From Bryoerythrophyllum caledonicum (lineage: Eukaryota > Streptophyta > Bryopsida > Pottiales > Pottiaceae), in assembly GCA_963971425.1 (NCBI GenBank), contig OZ020515.1, positions 18,530,137 through 18,594,136 on the forward strand: a stretch of DNA of 64,000 nt, read 5' to 3'. Both the position numbers and the translations under genes were made by a program. The notes beneath the pieces are model-generated. The model was not told the origin of the DNA. It ran no database searches and was given only the letters and a program-made list of their open reading frames with translations. Position 1 is the stretch's first letter, and each line of letters begins with the position of its first letter. This document shows, one piece after another, positions 12,025 to 24,200 of this stretch.

Positions 12025-14839
12025 TGTGGGAGTCTAAAACTAACCCGATATGGAATGATACCCGGGTACCCAAGTATCACCCAGGCAGCTCCAACAGCCC
12101 TCAACCGTCCCCTTCCCGAAATTGACTCCTCCAAAACTCTTCTCCCCCCTACAGAACTCTTCTCTCTCCCCCTCCTTCTCTAAAATCATCCCCCCCGCAT
12201 ATTTTTCCCTCTATCTCCTTCTCTAGTTCTCTCTCTCTTTCATAGTATGTCCCTCTCTCTCTATTTGGGTTTTTCCTTTGGAGTTGGGGTTTCAAAGAAG
12301 AAGTAGTCAAAGAAGTGAAGGAGAGATGGTGCAACTAGAAGGAAGAAGAAGAAGAGGAGGCTTTTCAAGTGTTTTGAAGGTGGTGAAAGAGGTGCACGCA
12401 AGCTAGGGTTTGGAGGTGGAAGAGGTTCGTGGCCAAGGCGAGAAGATAAAAGAGTCAAAGAAAGGAGGTTGCGGGTACAACAAGGAGTTGGAAAACAAAG
12501 GTGACTCTTGCCCATGTTGGGTTTCTCTTGTTTATGCAAATTTCTTGTTTGTAAGTCTTTTTCTCTCTTTTCTACCGGGATAACCCCGATAACATCCTCC
12601 CCGGTCTAAAGATAAAGTCCCCCGGTGGACACTATCTAGTCCATATTGAGACCTAGTATACATGTGAGTCTACATTAGTGTCATATTAATTGTTGTCTAT
12701 TGTCCTAGCCTTGTGGCATTTCTTTCTTTTAAGTTTTCTCCATCCTCCTATCATTTTTAGGTCTTATCCACATTTTCTATCTTTTTTTTGGTCGTCCCTG
12801 TCAACCGGGAAAACCTCTAAGTCTTTATCTCCCAAGTCCTCTCCTTGTTATGATTTTATGTGGCTCTCTGTTGTTAATGTGTTGCTAAATATATGAGATA
12901 CCTATACGGACATATTCTAGCAAAGTGTTCCAGAGTTCTCCACTAGTTGATTGGTAGACTTGTGTTTCCGGGCCGGACTGGAGTTTGTGACAAGTTAATA
13001 GAGATATTGGTGAAAGTACAGGCATTTCAAGGATTTTATCCACTCCAAAAAAAGAAGAGATTGGTCTACCCCAATTCTCTCTCTTCGGAGGAAGATGATC
13101 CATCTACTCAAACACCGGTGAGTCGAGTAAATTCCCCAAGGAGTGGGACGTCAAGGTCTACGAAAGAAAACAAAACCTCCCATAAACTTCTACCGGGAAG
13201 GAACCAGTAGACCTCCCGTCCTCAACCCCGGAGTCCTCTGTGGCTATATTAATTGAGCTTAAGGAGACTCCGCGTGTATCTATAAATACAACCAACCTTC
13301 CGGTGGATATCCCCAATCCACCGGTAGACCTTCCGGTTGAGACATTCGACATTCCGGTGGATTCTCTTGATGATGTCGATACTTCCAGCCGTAGTGACAA
13401 TCCCTATATGGATCAACCGGAAGAGTCTTCCGGTTGAGCCTTTGTTATATGTTATGTGTTATTGTTGATTGTTTATCCCACAGGTTAGTGGGATGTTGTT
13501 TTAAATTGCTAGATTTAAACACTAAGGTGAGAATAGTGATGTCGATGAGGCCCATTGCGCACCCGGTCATTACCACTTAAGTTGTTTCTACGGCTACTTA
13601 GTTTTGTTAGGGAAATGTTCACCGGTCCCGGGGCTGGGAGTCTTCTGATTTACCGGTCTACCAGTAATTTGCCGGTGACTAGGCTACCCTTGATTTTAGG
13701 ATCTAGATGCAATTTTGTCCTTCAAAAGATCTCCTTTTGGAGGGTAGCTATTGACTTTAGTGTACGCTCTAGATGCCATTTCCACCTTTGGGGATCTAGT
13801 TTTGGAGGGTAGCTAGTAGCTTTTGTCTATTTAAGGAGCTGGGGCTTTTGTGTTAAGTACTCTTCTCTTTGTTGATTTGCTCGTGTCTTGCGTTCATTGC
13901 TTGTGTCTAGAGTCTTTGTTGAGCTTGTATGAGTAGATTGGGAGAGAGTTGAGTCTTCCTAGTGTGAGTTTGCTAGGTGTACAAGGTTGTGACTTATTGT
14001 ATGTTATGTGATTGAATGTGAGTAGAGACTTTCCAAGGGTGTAGGATATCTATGTTAGATAGGTGGAGTGAGATCCGGGATCTATGTTCCAGACTCTTCA
14101 CCGGTGGAACCGAGAAGAGTTGCTTTATTGGATGGGATCCGGGAAGCCCACAACTATTTATGATAGCATCCCTTAAGTGGGAAGTGTTTGGATTGGTGGA
14201 GAGGAGGGATGATATCCTCCCTCTCGGTACACCGGAAGAGATCCCGACTAAGCCTGAGTCCGGAGAATTTCGAGGTTATTACCTTTGTAGCGGACGAGTT
14301 CCAACGATTTTTGTGGAAGGTTGTCTTGCTCATATGATTTGTTTAGCACTAACTTGTTGTGAGTCTTGTATCTCCTTTGTTTGATTCATTGAGTGTGGTT
14401 GTAGTTGGAACCTCGGCTTGTGTGACCGGTTTTTGAGGACAAGTTCCCGATAGATTGTGAAGACCGGTAAACCGGATGCGACCTTTTTAACTCTTTCAAG
14501 GTGTAGGGTTAGATTATGGATATTGTGGTCTCTCGACTGCGAGAACGGAGGGCAGTGACTTTTTGGGCACTGTAAAACTTTACCGGAAACTTCTGTGACG
14601 CTCAATAGAGTTTAGTTGAAACACATGTAGTTACTTGTTACCGGTTACGAAGGTACCGGGGAAGCCATCCTCTGGGATGTGGTGAGGTATTAAGTGTGAA
14701 GTGTTGTTAAGATTTAAAGAGTTTGATGCACGATAAAAAGTCCTGGAAAGGATTTGGTAAGGTCGGCTGGCTTAAGGTTAATTTTGGTTAACTTTGAAAA
14801 TTACCAACTACTAGACTACGACATCTTCCATCTTAATCA
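12025..14839 (+). mobile_element. Element E: 2.8-kb TG...CA insertion (probable solo LTR) in element C's RT
   Basis: The insertion begins TGTGGGAGTC and ends CTTAATCA. It is flanked on both sides by tttc (12021-12024 and 14840-14843), splitting RT between the NxD and KDQLYHW segments. TG/CA ends and a short target duplication fit an LTR, and a TATA-like tctatttaagg lies near 13826, so the plus orientation is likely. A CT-rich leader-like tract (12165-12270) and many ACCGGT-type motifs are present. No pol is present, so I favour a solo LTR; a short non-autonomous element is possible. A related copy lies at 57161-59400. Bases 13052-13437 encode a repetitive DLPVE/IPVD-type peptide of unknown meaning. 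Confidence 0.7.
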
Positions 14840-14843
14840 TTTC

Positions 14844-15146
14844 CACAGAATGCAATCTTCACGCGGTCATCCACCATCAATGGTAACTGGTGGTAACCAG
14901 ATCGCAAATCTAGAGTACTAAATACTCTAGCGTGGCCCATCCTTAGAAAACAAAACAACTCCTCTGGCGTGGGTATGGGATACCGATCTGACTCGATTTT
15001 ACGATTAATCGACCTATAATCTCCACACATTTGCTTCTCCGTCTAGTTGCCAATGATATCTTTCTTCAATTGCATAACCGTGGCACAAACGTACTCGCCG
15101 TTTCTTGCATGTCGTTGGGTCAATATTCCTTCGGAAGGCACTCAAT
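14844..15146 (-). pseudogene. Element C reverse transcriptase, N-terminal part
   Basis: The minus strand reads GEYVCATVMQLKKDIIGN, a stop in place of Trp, then TEKQMCGDYRSINRK, SDRYPIPTPEELF and VFSTLDLRSGYHQLPL, the finger and first catalytic Asp region (STLDL) of a Ty3-type RT. It is cut at 14843 by element E and begins abruptly at 15146, where the LTR of AB ends. Confidence 0.88.
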
Positions 15147-18100
15147 TGTTGTTAAATGCTTCCAAAGTAAACCGCTCCAGTGTCGTTCCCACAGAGACGT
15201 ATTGTTTCTTTTGAATATACTACAAAAACTAACTACCAAACACTACTCCACATGTTAGCTTTCCTAAACATTCCTTTGCTCAACATTCAAATCCTTTCGG
15301 ATTCCGGACTTCTAACAATAGCTTCCAAAACTAATTTCTGGACAGTTGAAAGGGAATTTTATTTATCTCTGTTTCTCCTCAAAGAGTCTTCCGGACGGTT
15401 TAAACGAGTGACCGGAAGGCCACTGATCATGATTTGGTAAGTGGCCGGATTTTCCACTGTCTTGTGACTTAAAGTGGCTAAACACCTACTCTCTCGTAAC
15501 TTTAAGTGACTAGACATCCACTCTCCCTACTCCGCTAATTAGTGGACGGTTGTTGCTGCTAGACCCCCACTCTCACAACATTCGGATAGCTATCCAGACG
15601 CGGTCACGCAGAGACGAGTCTGGACTACAATGACATTCCGGTCAGTACTATGGTGGGTCTACTGAGTGAGCCTTACTGTTTGCAAAGAGGATTTCCTTCT
15701 AAACATACACATTGGGCTTTTTCCCTATCGTAGGGGGAGATTCCAGCGTCAATAAGAATCCGGGTTCACACGGAGCTTCCGTGCCCTAGAGACTATCAAG
15801 CACACCTTTGCAATACGTCTCTTCCCCTTGTGGCTACCTCCGGACCCTGAAGAGTTTCGGGACTCTCTTTACTCTTCTCCAACTCTTCCAAGCATTCTCC
15901 CAATGCAAGTCCCAGCCGGTTACCTCAATTACAAACACTCTAACACTCACCACAAAATAACTTAATCACCACACCACAACCACAATGGATCTATTCCTCC
16001 CAAGAAAACACTCAACACCACAAGTTTTAAGATAATTAACATGGTGATAAGTTGAAAAAAAAGTTCTCAGCGAGAGAAATAAGATGATGAGCTTCCTAAA
16101 ACTCATCTACTAAATACGAGCTAAGTATCCTAATTTAAGTCCATTTTATCCACGAGGAATTTGGAAAATCTTATCCTCACAACAAAAAGGCCTTATCTCC
16201 AGAAGCCCGATAATTCCAGGCTCATATTCGAATATTTTGGATCTGAGATCCGGATTTCTCGTTCCTAAATCTTAAGATAGATATAAAACTCCTTAGTTTA
16301 GAATTTGGTAGCCAGGTGCAATTTGGAAGCTGGTGTAGTCGGCGTCCGATTTTTGGTTGGCGGCACCACCCGCATTGCCTTCTCAACTGTTTCGGTTGAT
16401 GTTCTCATCATGTCTCGGACATTGGAATTCTCATCAAAAAGCCCTCTGGAGAGTGGACATGTTGAATTCCGGAGGAGGGAGGAGGGAGATAAAGAAGGTA
16501 GCCAAAAGACAGGAGGGGTCTCTCGGAAGAATGCTTTCGGAAGCGTATTCTTCAAAGCCTTAAGCGTCTCCATGCTGGAGAGGGGGAGGTTACTCCAACT
16601 CATATGAGAAGAGGCGTCCGGAGTTCTTAAAACCTTCTTGTTCATTCCGGAAGCCTTCGGAGCTCTTCTCAATGGCCAGACTTCTTCCGGTGAAGAACCA
16701 AGGTTGATTGGTGAGGTGGGCACCACGAGTTCCTCAAGAGCCATGTTGACCAGGAGCAGCATCAGGCTCTAGGTCTTCTCCATCTTCCAGCCGCGATCCA
16801 TAAGGAACTGGATGATTTGGCCCCGATTTAGCTTTCCTTCCTTCTCTAGTCATTTGTTGAAAAAGAGGCTCCGGTTGACTGTGTCAATCGCAAAACTCAG
16901 CACCATCCGGACTTCCACTAGTGCCTTTGCTGATGCGTTGGCTTTCTCTTCTCCCTCCTTCTGGGCAACTTGTGCCTCTACCAATGCTGCTTTTGCCAAT
17001 GCCAGCTCTTGGTGGAGTTTTGCACGCCCTTGGATCAACGGGGCGTGTTGTTCCTTTAGTATGCTCAGCCGGACCTCCTTGTGTCGGAGGTCCTTCATCC
17101 GGGGAAGGATATCCTTCATCTCCTCTACCTTCAACTCTCCCAGGATCTCTTTCACCAGCATCATACTGTCCGCGGTGAATTGATTATGCAGCGCAGCCCT
17201 CAATGCTACGTGCTTTAGCAATTTCATGATATCTTCTTCCAAATTTCCGCTGAGTTCCGGAGCCGCCTCTTCAAGTACTCGTTCCTGTCGGGTAGTTGGG
17301 CTGGCCGGTTTTGGATTGGCTAGTGTATTCTCCATCTGGGTTGGTTGAGATGTTTCCGATTCTGCCTCTGGCTACGCTGACCGACTCGTCTTCCGGGTCT
17401 GCGGGGTTTTGACCAGAGGGGGCTCCAATGCTTCGGGCTTGTCGTTGGAGTCTGTCTCCAGTTTGTCGTACTTCTGAATATTCAATAGTTCTTCGTATCC
17501 GCTGTGCTCCGCCGGTGTCAACAACTCGTGCTTGATGTAAAGGTGAGTTAGGTAGGACGGAAGTGGCGATCCGGTCTTCTTCGTCCGGTGGAGGTTCTTG
17601 ACCAACTGTCCGACTAGGTCACTCATCAAAGAGGCCCAGTCGGCGGTGATCTTCTCCCTCATCGCTCCTAGGAAGGTGCATGCCCAGTTGGACCATTGAG
17701 ATCGCCCGTGTTGTAACCGTCCTTCGGGTCGACGTTTCAACGGAATTTCTCCTCCACAAACTCGTCGTTTATTTCTGGTATCTTCACTGCGTCATCTTGA
17801 AAGCCATATGTTCGCTTCCACTCCGCCATTGTCCACCTTTCCCGGTGAGCTCGGAGGTTGCCGTCACACTGGTTGTCCAGATCCTCGATCAACTCCGTTA
17901 CTAAACCATCCTCCTTTGTACTCCACGCCACTTCCATGAGTCTAGCGCACTCCATTTCCTCTAGGAAATGATAGAGGACCTGGACATCCTTGTCTTCTAT
18001 GGGGTATTTTGGCGTCATCTTCTGGATCGGTGGCCCTCCGGCGGTAGTATTCTTCATCTTTAGCATCCTTTCGGCCCGGTCTCCTCTACCAGCCATGGAT

Positions 18101-18612
18101 ATTTCTAACTATTATTCAACCTCACTTCTCTCCAGTCACACCTACACGCACTGACCTCGCAAAAGCTCTTGCAACTCGGAATTCTTCCGGACTCCAAAAA
18201 GCAAAAGAAGACAGAAGGCAGGAGAGAAAAAGAGAGAAAGAGAGAAAGAGAGAGAGAGAGCAGAAAACGACAAGGAAGAATGGTAACGCCTTCCTTTTTC
18301 TGACCCCTTTTATCTATGACACGACCTACAAACCTCCATCAATGTTGTCGAGCTCATGATGTTGTTTCCAGATCCCGGAATCCCGGATACTATCCAAAAT
18401 ATTCCGGACACCTTCTAGATGCTCCGGACGTCTGATTTCCGGAAGAGTGCTTAAAATGACGATGTTCAACGATTTCAGTTAGGCCTAGAATCTTTATTTC
18501 TTATTTTGGTCTAGTTGTACTATTCTGTACTACTCTATTCACTTTCATTTTTCCCTTTTGTTTACCAAATTTCAAGGTTATATCCGAAACCTTGTGGGGA
18601 TGGATTCCCACA
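15147..18612 (-). mobile_element. Downstream LTR of element AB (about 3.5 kb) carrying a broken ORFx
   Basis: Immediately after the integrase C-terminus (minus strand, near 18640) the sequence starts with the 20-bp palindrome TGTGGG...CCCACA (18593-18612). It runs, colinear with 48941-54670, until it abuts element C's RT at 15146. Presence of the same sequence both after integrase and before CCHC/protease/RT is the definition of an LTR. It contains a GA/CT-rich leader (18216-18262), ORFx (18096-16298) and a non-coding tail with repeated aaagtggct blocks. Exact outer ends are estimates. Confidence 0.65.
16298..18096 (-). pseudogene. ORFx copy 2: LTR-encoded protein, frameshifted
   Basis: Function unknown. 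Successive minus-strand frames 18096-17737, 17740-17372, 17335-16850 and 16762-16298 line up with the copy at 54149-50201. The first starts MAGRGDRAERMLKMKN. The second contains NWACTFLGAMREKITADWAS and SYLTHLYIKHELLTPAE, matching the other copy's KWACTFLGALRGKIVVDWGT and SYVVHLYAHHQRLTQTE. The third is a coiled-coil-like stretch ending VNRSLFFNK. At least three frame changes separate them, so this copy is not functional. The fold loosely recalls plant transposon-associated 'putative plant transposon protein' domains, but that is a guess. Confidence 0.7.
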
Positions 18613-18639
18613 TTACCCATTTTTTAGCGGTGAGCGTCC

Positions 18640-19517
18640 TCGCAAACGATTTCACGTTTGTACAATTTCACCCTTGATCCATTAACTCTTGTATCTAGGG
18701 GTTCTTCCTCTAGATTTTAGAGTCAAAGTGATCCATTCAAATAAATTTTACAAACTTTGAAAGGTCCCATCCAAGAAATATGTAATTTACTTGGGAAATC
18801 TTTATGACAGCTATCAAAGAGAAGGACTACGCTGCCCTCCAAAATTCCGGCATCTGTGGGCAACTTCCAGTCGTACATCTCCTTCCGCCATCCTTGGATT
18901 TTCTTGGTCCTCTCCAAGGCATCCATTGCATTCTTCAAGATTTTTGATGTCCTCCTGCCATTGATGCAACTCCTTTGTCCAATCTCCATGCCGCATGGAC
19001 AAGATCCGGAAGGTTTCAACTTCCATTTCTATAGCTTGTAGCACTTCCTTATCATAAACCAGAAAGAATGGACTCTTGCCGGTGGTACTGTTGCGTGCCG
19101 TATTGTAGGCATAGACATCTGATGTAAGCTTCTTGTCCTAGTCCGTCTTGTGAGAGGTTACCACCTTTGTCTTGATCTTGCATATGATCCCATTGGCCCT
19201 CTCTGTCAACCCGTTTGCTTTTGGATTGTAGGGGGTTGTCTTCCAGAAGTTAATGTCGTACCGTCCGGTTAAATTAGAAACCACATCATTCAGGAAGTGG
19301 GTTCCTCGATTGCTTACCAACTCTAGCAGATAACCAAATCTCATCATCATTCGTTCGAAGAGGAACCATGCTACGGTCTCGGCGTCATTCTTCCGGGTCG
19401 CTCTGGCCTCTACCCATTTTGTGGCGTAGTCCGTTGCCAAGATGATGTACTGGTGTTTCTGGCTCCCGAGAGGTTGAATGGGGCCTATGAAGTCCACTCC
19501 CCACTTTTCAAAGGGTG
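18640..19517 (-). pseudogene. Element AB integrase, catalytic core to C-terminus
   Basis: The minus strand reads VPLAPFEKWGVDFIGPIQP, then ILATDYATKWVEA, RFGYLLELVSNRGTHF and NGLTERANGI. It thus covers the three catalytic regions; the second catalytic Asp (normally SDRG) is Asn here. A TAG (19138-19140) replaces the expected Trp after KTD. The frame then continues with SWMGPFKVCKIYLNGSL, a GPY/F-type module, and RVNGSRVKLYK near 18660, where integrase ends 40-50 bp before the LTR. The N-terminal zinc finger of the same integrase lies at 44938-45322, beyond MULE1. Confidence 0.82.
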
Positions 19518-19527
19518 CCAGGGGTAC

Positions 19528-20689
19528 CAAGAACTTGACCGTGTGAGCGGTCGGAGAGTAGCAGAGAAATATAAGCAGATTTTTAGTTTTGTTTTTGGAA
19601 TTATAAACTATTAGGACCTAGAGCCGTGGAATTTTATCAAGTATGATAATTGATTTTTGTTTTGTAATCCTAAAATTGGAGGACAATATTTACATTATTA
19701 AGGAATTACAAATACTATAGTGAAGTATAGTATCCTATTGCTATGGAATTAAGCATCACAAAAGATTGATAAGTGCAATAAAAAATCCTTACAATGACAA
19801 GTATAATGATAGAGGATGATAAAGGATGCCTATTACCGTGAAGAAATACATATGGGTGAAGTTGAATAGGGCATGGATTACTTACTTTGCTTTGACAAAT
19901 GATATGGGACATTGACATGTTTAGATATTTCAAAACTTGATTTCATACTAGGGTCGCCGCTACCCGCACCCTTAGGAGGTGATTTAGAAAAACCAAATAC
20001 CAACTCATATTGTTTGGGCATTTCTCAATTATTCCATGCTCTTAATTTCATTTAATTGCCATATGTGGATATGAATGAAACAAAGTATCTTTTGCGTGTG
20101 TGTATTTATGTTACTTTTTGTTTTTTCTTTATCTTATTATATCCTACAACTTCTTTTACTTTATGTGATCAAAAACAAAATTTCAAAGTATGTGAACTGT
20201 AATTTTAGCTTCTCTATTGTGAGCGCCCTATCATTGTTTTAGAGTTTTTTACTTACAAATGGTAAAGGATTGTCACCCGTAGGATTGTTCGAATAATTGT
20301 AGTTCTCATTAAGATGTGCCTATTCTTGCTCTTTATACATGACTTAATTATCCTTGACCAACGATATGGAACATTGAACTATGTCAAATACACCAGGATA
20401 AAAACAAATTGTCAATATTGAAGGAAAATTTAGTTCATGTTTGCAACCAATCACCAATAAAATGTATGTATGGGATATATCATTTGCCATAAATCAAAAT
20501 CTTGATACCGTGTATGAAGCCAATGAATGAAGTACAAAATATATAAATAGGATAGAGGAACACTACTCGCATAAATCACAATCATATATAAAATCTACAT
20601 CTGAGAATTTAGTGCCCTCTATTGCTACCACATCTACAAACTGAAAAATGCCAAGGTTTAAACTACAGCCCTTGTAAATTGTCGGTGGA
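19528..20689. other. Left internal part of MULE1, non-coding
   Basis: About 1.1 kb of AT-rich sequence between the left terminal inverted repeat and the insertion point of element D. Open frames are short and none is recognised. Confidence 0.5.
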
Positions 20690-23600
20690 TGTAGAGCCAA
20701 AATGACAAAAATAGATTTTTTCCGAAAATTAAGTGTAAAAAGGGTTGTAGATATATGGAGAATTAAAAAAATTAATGATTAAGTTTACACTAAGTACTTA
20801 ATTAATTGGAAAGTACCTATTCATATGAATCATATCCAAGAAATAGAAAATAATGGGAAAAGGGTTGAACTCACACCCTTTGGGTAGGGTGTATCTTTTC
20901 ATGAATGGATATTGTGAGTGCAAAATATTGCTCTCTTGTTTTGTTATTGTTCATTTGTTACTTTTATGAATGTAATGTTAACAAGCAATGTCATCTTGAG
21001 GTAATTTGACGAAATTTAAGTTAATTAAGTCGTGAATGCAATATGCATGTTAGAGGATAGTTGTTGCAAGGCCTTGGGTAGGATGTTTGGCACTAATTTA
21101 AGCTTTAGGTTAGATTTAGTGGAGAAGGACTAGAGGAGGGAAGATCCCCCCTAGTGAATCCTAAAATTAGGAATAGGATCAGTTGCTTAATTTAGAGTTG
21201 AGTGTTTTACCGTGGGCCTTGCGCAATTAGCTTGTAATGTTCATGGTTGTGTTTATGGCTTGATTGTCTTGGTTTTGTTCATTTAACTTCGTGGTGGTGT
21301 TTGTGAGTTACATTCATTCGTGGAGGTTCGTCAAGAATGGAGCTCCATGGAGGTTGGGAGCAACATTCATCCGTGGAGGCTTTAGGGTTAGGGCCTTAGG
21401 CTTAGGGCGAGCCGCCTCTTTGGCGGCTCCTTTTTTTGTACTTAAGAGCTTGTTTTCAAGCTATTCAAAAGCCCTCAAGTTCTCAATCAATCCCTCTCTT
21501 TGTATCTTGATTCATCTTGTGTCTCTCCCTCTTTCTTTTGTTATGCTTAGTTGTTGAGAGAAAGAAGGCCATGGGCCTCCTTCTCTCTAATATTGATCCC
21601 CTCTTCCATTGTGTTTGTACTTGCATTGTACTCAAGTATAGTGTGGTGTTTTTGCTCATTTCCATGGAATGTCTCTCAGTCAATTGCTCATCAGTCCTTC
21701 AATTGTTGTCCAAACAGATCAAGATTTAAGATGGTAGTATATCTCTTCAGTAGCTTTCCGTTGGTATATGGCGCGTCCAATTCGGAGTTATAGGGAGTGA
21801 GATACACCCCTCCAAAGTTACGGGTGTAGTAAGGGCTTTCCCCGCTGGCAGTAGAAAAGTAGGCCCCAGTCTTTTAGCAATCAGTCCTAGGGTTTTGGTC
21901 CTATGCTTCTGAGATTTTAGGGGTGGATGCACAATTGACTTAGCTTTCCAAACGCTATGGCGCGCCCCAATCGGAGCTATGACAAAGAAATGGCAAGCAA
22001 AAAGCTAGAGGTCACTTCCAAGGTGATCCGGCGGAGCAGTTTCCTACTCAACCCCTTCTTGTTTTTCATCCTCTTCTTGTCTCCTCTTCTCCCTTGATCC
22101 TCTCTTCTTGTGATTTCTTTCAAATAAACCCTTGTGACCAAAGACCACCTCCATGGTGGTTTTTTTGGGCTCACAGATATGAAGAGATGTGAAGATTTAG
22201 TGGAATTAATCTTAATGGTTAATACTAGGGAAAACCTCTTTCCAAGAGTTGTACCTCTTGGATGTTGAGTAGAATGACTAGCTTGAATTTTTAACATTCT
22301 TGGCCATTACCATAGAAATTCCTTGGAGGAAGATTGGAGTGAGCCCTAGCTTTAGGTGAAAGAGCTAATTGATGACTCTTAATGTTGTAAGAGTATTTAA
22401 TTTTATATATGAATATATAATTGTTATTGAATTTGCATATGTAGAGTCTTGTGACTTGAGTCATATGTATAATTGCAATATTATGTGAACTTCATTGCAT
22501 AAATTTGACATTGTGTGTTGTAAATGCAATTGCATGCATTAGGTATTAATTGTGGATAAAATTCTTATGCATGAATGCATTGTATATTTATTCTTCATGG
22601 AATAAGTTAGGGAAATACCCTAACTACTAAGGTCGTGGGTGTGACCTTGTGTGTGTGTGTGTTGGAGCATTAATCATGAGTGTGAAGATTAATGGAGATA
22701 ATGTGAAATTAAGTGACTTAGTGCATAAGATGTGTGATGCATAAGTACTTAAGAAGATCTCGAGTGTGAGTGAGCATAACTTGAGTATGATAAGAATAAG
22801 AGTGGAGTTTTTATTCATGTTAATGCAATTTATGCAATAAACATCAAGAGTGGCATACCTTGATGCATGGCAAGAGTGTCATATTATGCATACAAAAAAT
22901 TGGCATTAAGTCTAACCTTAATAGAAGGGATTCTCTAAGGTAGGCTAAGTTGTGAGTATTTAAGAATCTATTATAAGAGAGAAAATAAGGAACAAATCCC
23001 AAAGAAAGACTTAAGAGAAAACATAGAAACTTAAGAATCTTAAGTCCAAGTTTGGATACATAAGCTTATGAAGAGTGAGACCTTAAGTACCATGAGACCC
23101 TTAAGTTTAAGGGCTTGGACTTAAAGGTTCGTATGAGTGAGAATACGGGACAACATTTGCATTCAGTGAGATGCATTCCCGGTTCTGGAAGTCTTAAAGA
23201 CAGAAACTTAAGAACACCGTAGGACCGAATTGGTCTAGACAGTGCAGGTTCTTAAGAATCAGTCCTAAGTGAGAAAGCGAGTGCTTAAGAACTCAAGGAC
23301 AGAAACTGTGTTCTTAAGAACATGGACCCGACCGAGAGAGAAGTCTTAAGTAAAATTCAGACATCTTAAAGACTAAGTGGTACGAGTAAGTGTGGAACAC
23401 CGTGGTCTTTAAGGGATAATTGTGGGTAAGTAAACTTAAGTGGAGACTTAAGAGGTGAACTCTTTAAGACTTAAGTTAACTTGTGTATGGGATTTTTGAG
23501 ACTAACCATTGTCTTAAGAACGTGATCACGTGGACCGAGTGGACGGACGTGAAAAGTGGAGCGTTTTTGCATGAGGTAAGAATTTGAATTCTTAAAGATT

Positions 23601-23954
23601 GTAATTAAAGAACCAATGCAATGAGACTTAATGGAAACTTCCATTAGCCTAGTGTGGCAAGTGTTTAAGGATTAGTGGCATAAGCACAATCTTAAAAGGA
23701 CTAATGTTCCGTCTTAAGGCACGAGAGATCTTTGGGGTTTAGACTTTGTTTGTGGATCCCTTAAGAGTGATGCTAACAGCCCTAATTTCCTAAAAATAGA
23801 TAGATAACCTTAAGAATTAACCAAAAAGATAGCTTTAACGACACAATTAATCTCCAATTACTTAAAACTAGGCGTATGATCATCCCCGTAACGAATCCTA
23901 TGAGGTGTGGGTACACTTGGGTGTTTTATTAGAGTGGTGAAAAACCACTCTACA
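20690..23954 (+). repeat. Element D 5' LTR (interrupted by solo LTR F)
   Basis: Without the nested 1263-bp insertion and its 5-bp duplication this LTR is 1997 bp, against 1988 bp for the 3' LTR. It contains a TG microsatellite (22650-22662) and a very dense run of CTTAAG palindromes between about 22985 and 23825. It ends gagtggtgaaaaaccactctaca, a terminal hairpin-forming sequence (gagtggt/accactc). Confidence 0.95.
20913..22175 (+). mobile_element. Element F: solo LTR nested in D's 5' LTR
   Basis: The 1263-bp insertion begins TGTGAGTGCA and ends GGGCTCACA, giving TG...CA with a 6-bp inverted terminus. It is flanked by gatat on both sides (20908-20912 and 22176-22180). The same site in the 3' LTR (about 39697) is uninterrupted, which proves the insertion. 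It has no coding content. TG/CA ends plus a 5-bp duplication and no internal domain mean a solo LTR (or a very short non-autonomous LTR element). It is the youngest layer of the nest. Confidence 0.92.
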
Positions 23955-23960
23955 TTTTTT

Positions 23961-23978
23961 TGGCGACCATGCTGGGGA
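23961..23978 (+). promoter_or_regulatory. Element D primer-binding-site-like motif
   Basis: The sequence tggcgaccatgctgggga starts six bases after the 5' LTR end. TGG complements a tRNA 3' CCA, and the rest resembles the TGGCGCCGTTGCCGGGGA-type sites used by Tat/Athila elements. I cannot assign the tRNA. Confidence 0.7.
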
Positions 23979-24200
23979 TGGTACCGTCAAGTTTTTAAGT
24001 ATTTTTCTAATATAGGAAAGCTGTCAAACTTAAGTCAATTACTTAAGTAAACTATTATAGCATTTAGTTTTTTGTGAAGTTATAAACTTTGGAATTACTG
24101 AAATTTTTTATTAAAAATTAAAAATTTATATTAAAAATTAAATAAAAAATAAAAAATAAATAAAAACTTTTAGTAAAGAGTGAAGACATGTTGTTACAAC

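Larger units (their letters stand above)
9470..15146 (-). mobile_element. Element C: decayed Ty3-type pol with PHD-like C-terminus, split by element E
   Basis: Fragments of one minus-strand pol occur in order RT N-terminal part (15146-14844), RT remainder (12024 to about 11520), RNase H, integrase zinc finger and core, then a PHD-finger-like segment ending near 9480. Stops and frameshifts are frequent, so it is a fossil. The upstream part (gag, protease) is missing: at 15147 the sequence switches abruptly to the LTR of element AB, which evidently landed in, or recombined with, C's RT. LTRs of C were not found. Confidence 0.8.

Noticed and set aside
22627-22818. 63-codon minus-strand frame in D's 5' LTR (identical one at 40149-40340)
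   Set aside because: Its duplication is simply the duplication of the LTR. It has no start context or motif, and conservation reflects LTR identity rather than selection.
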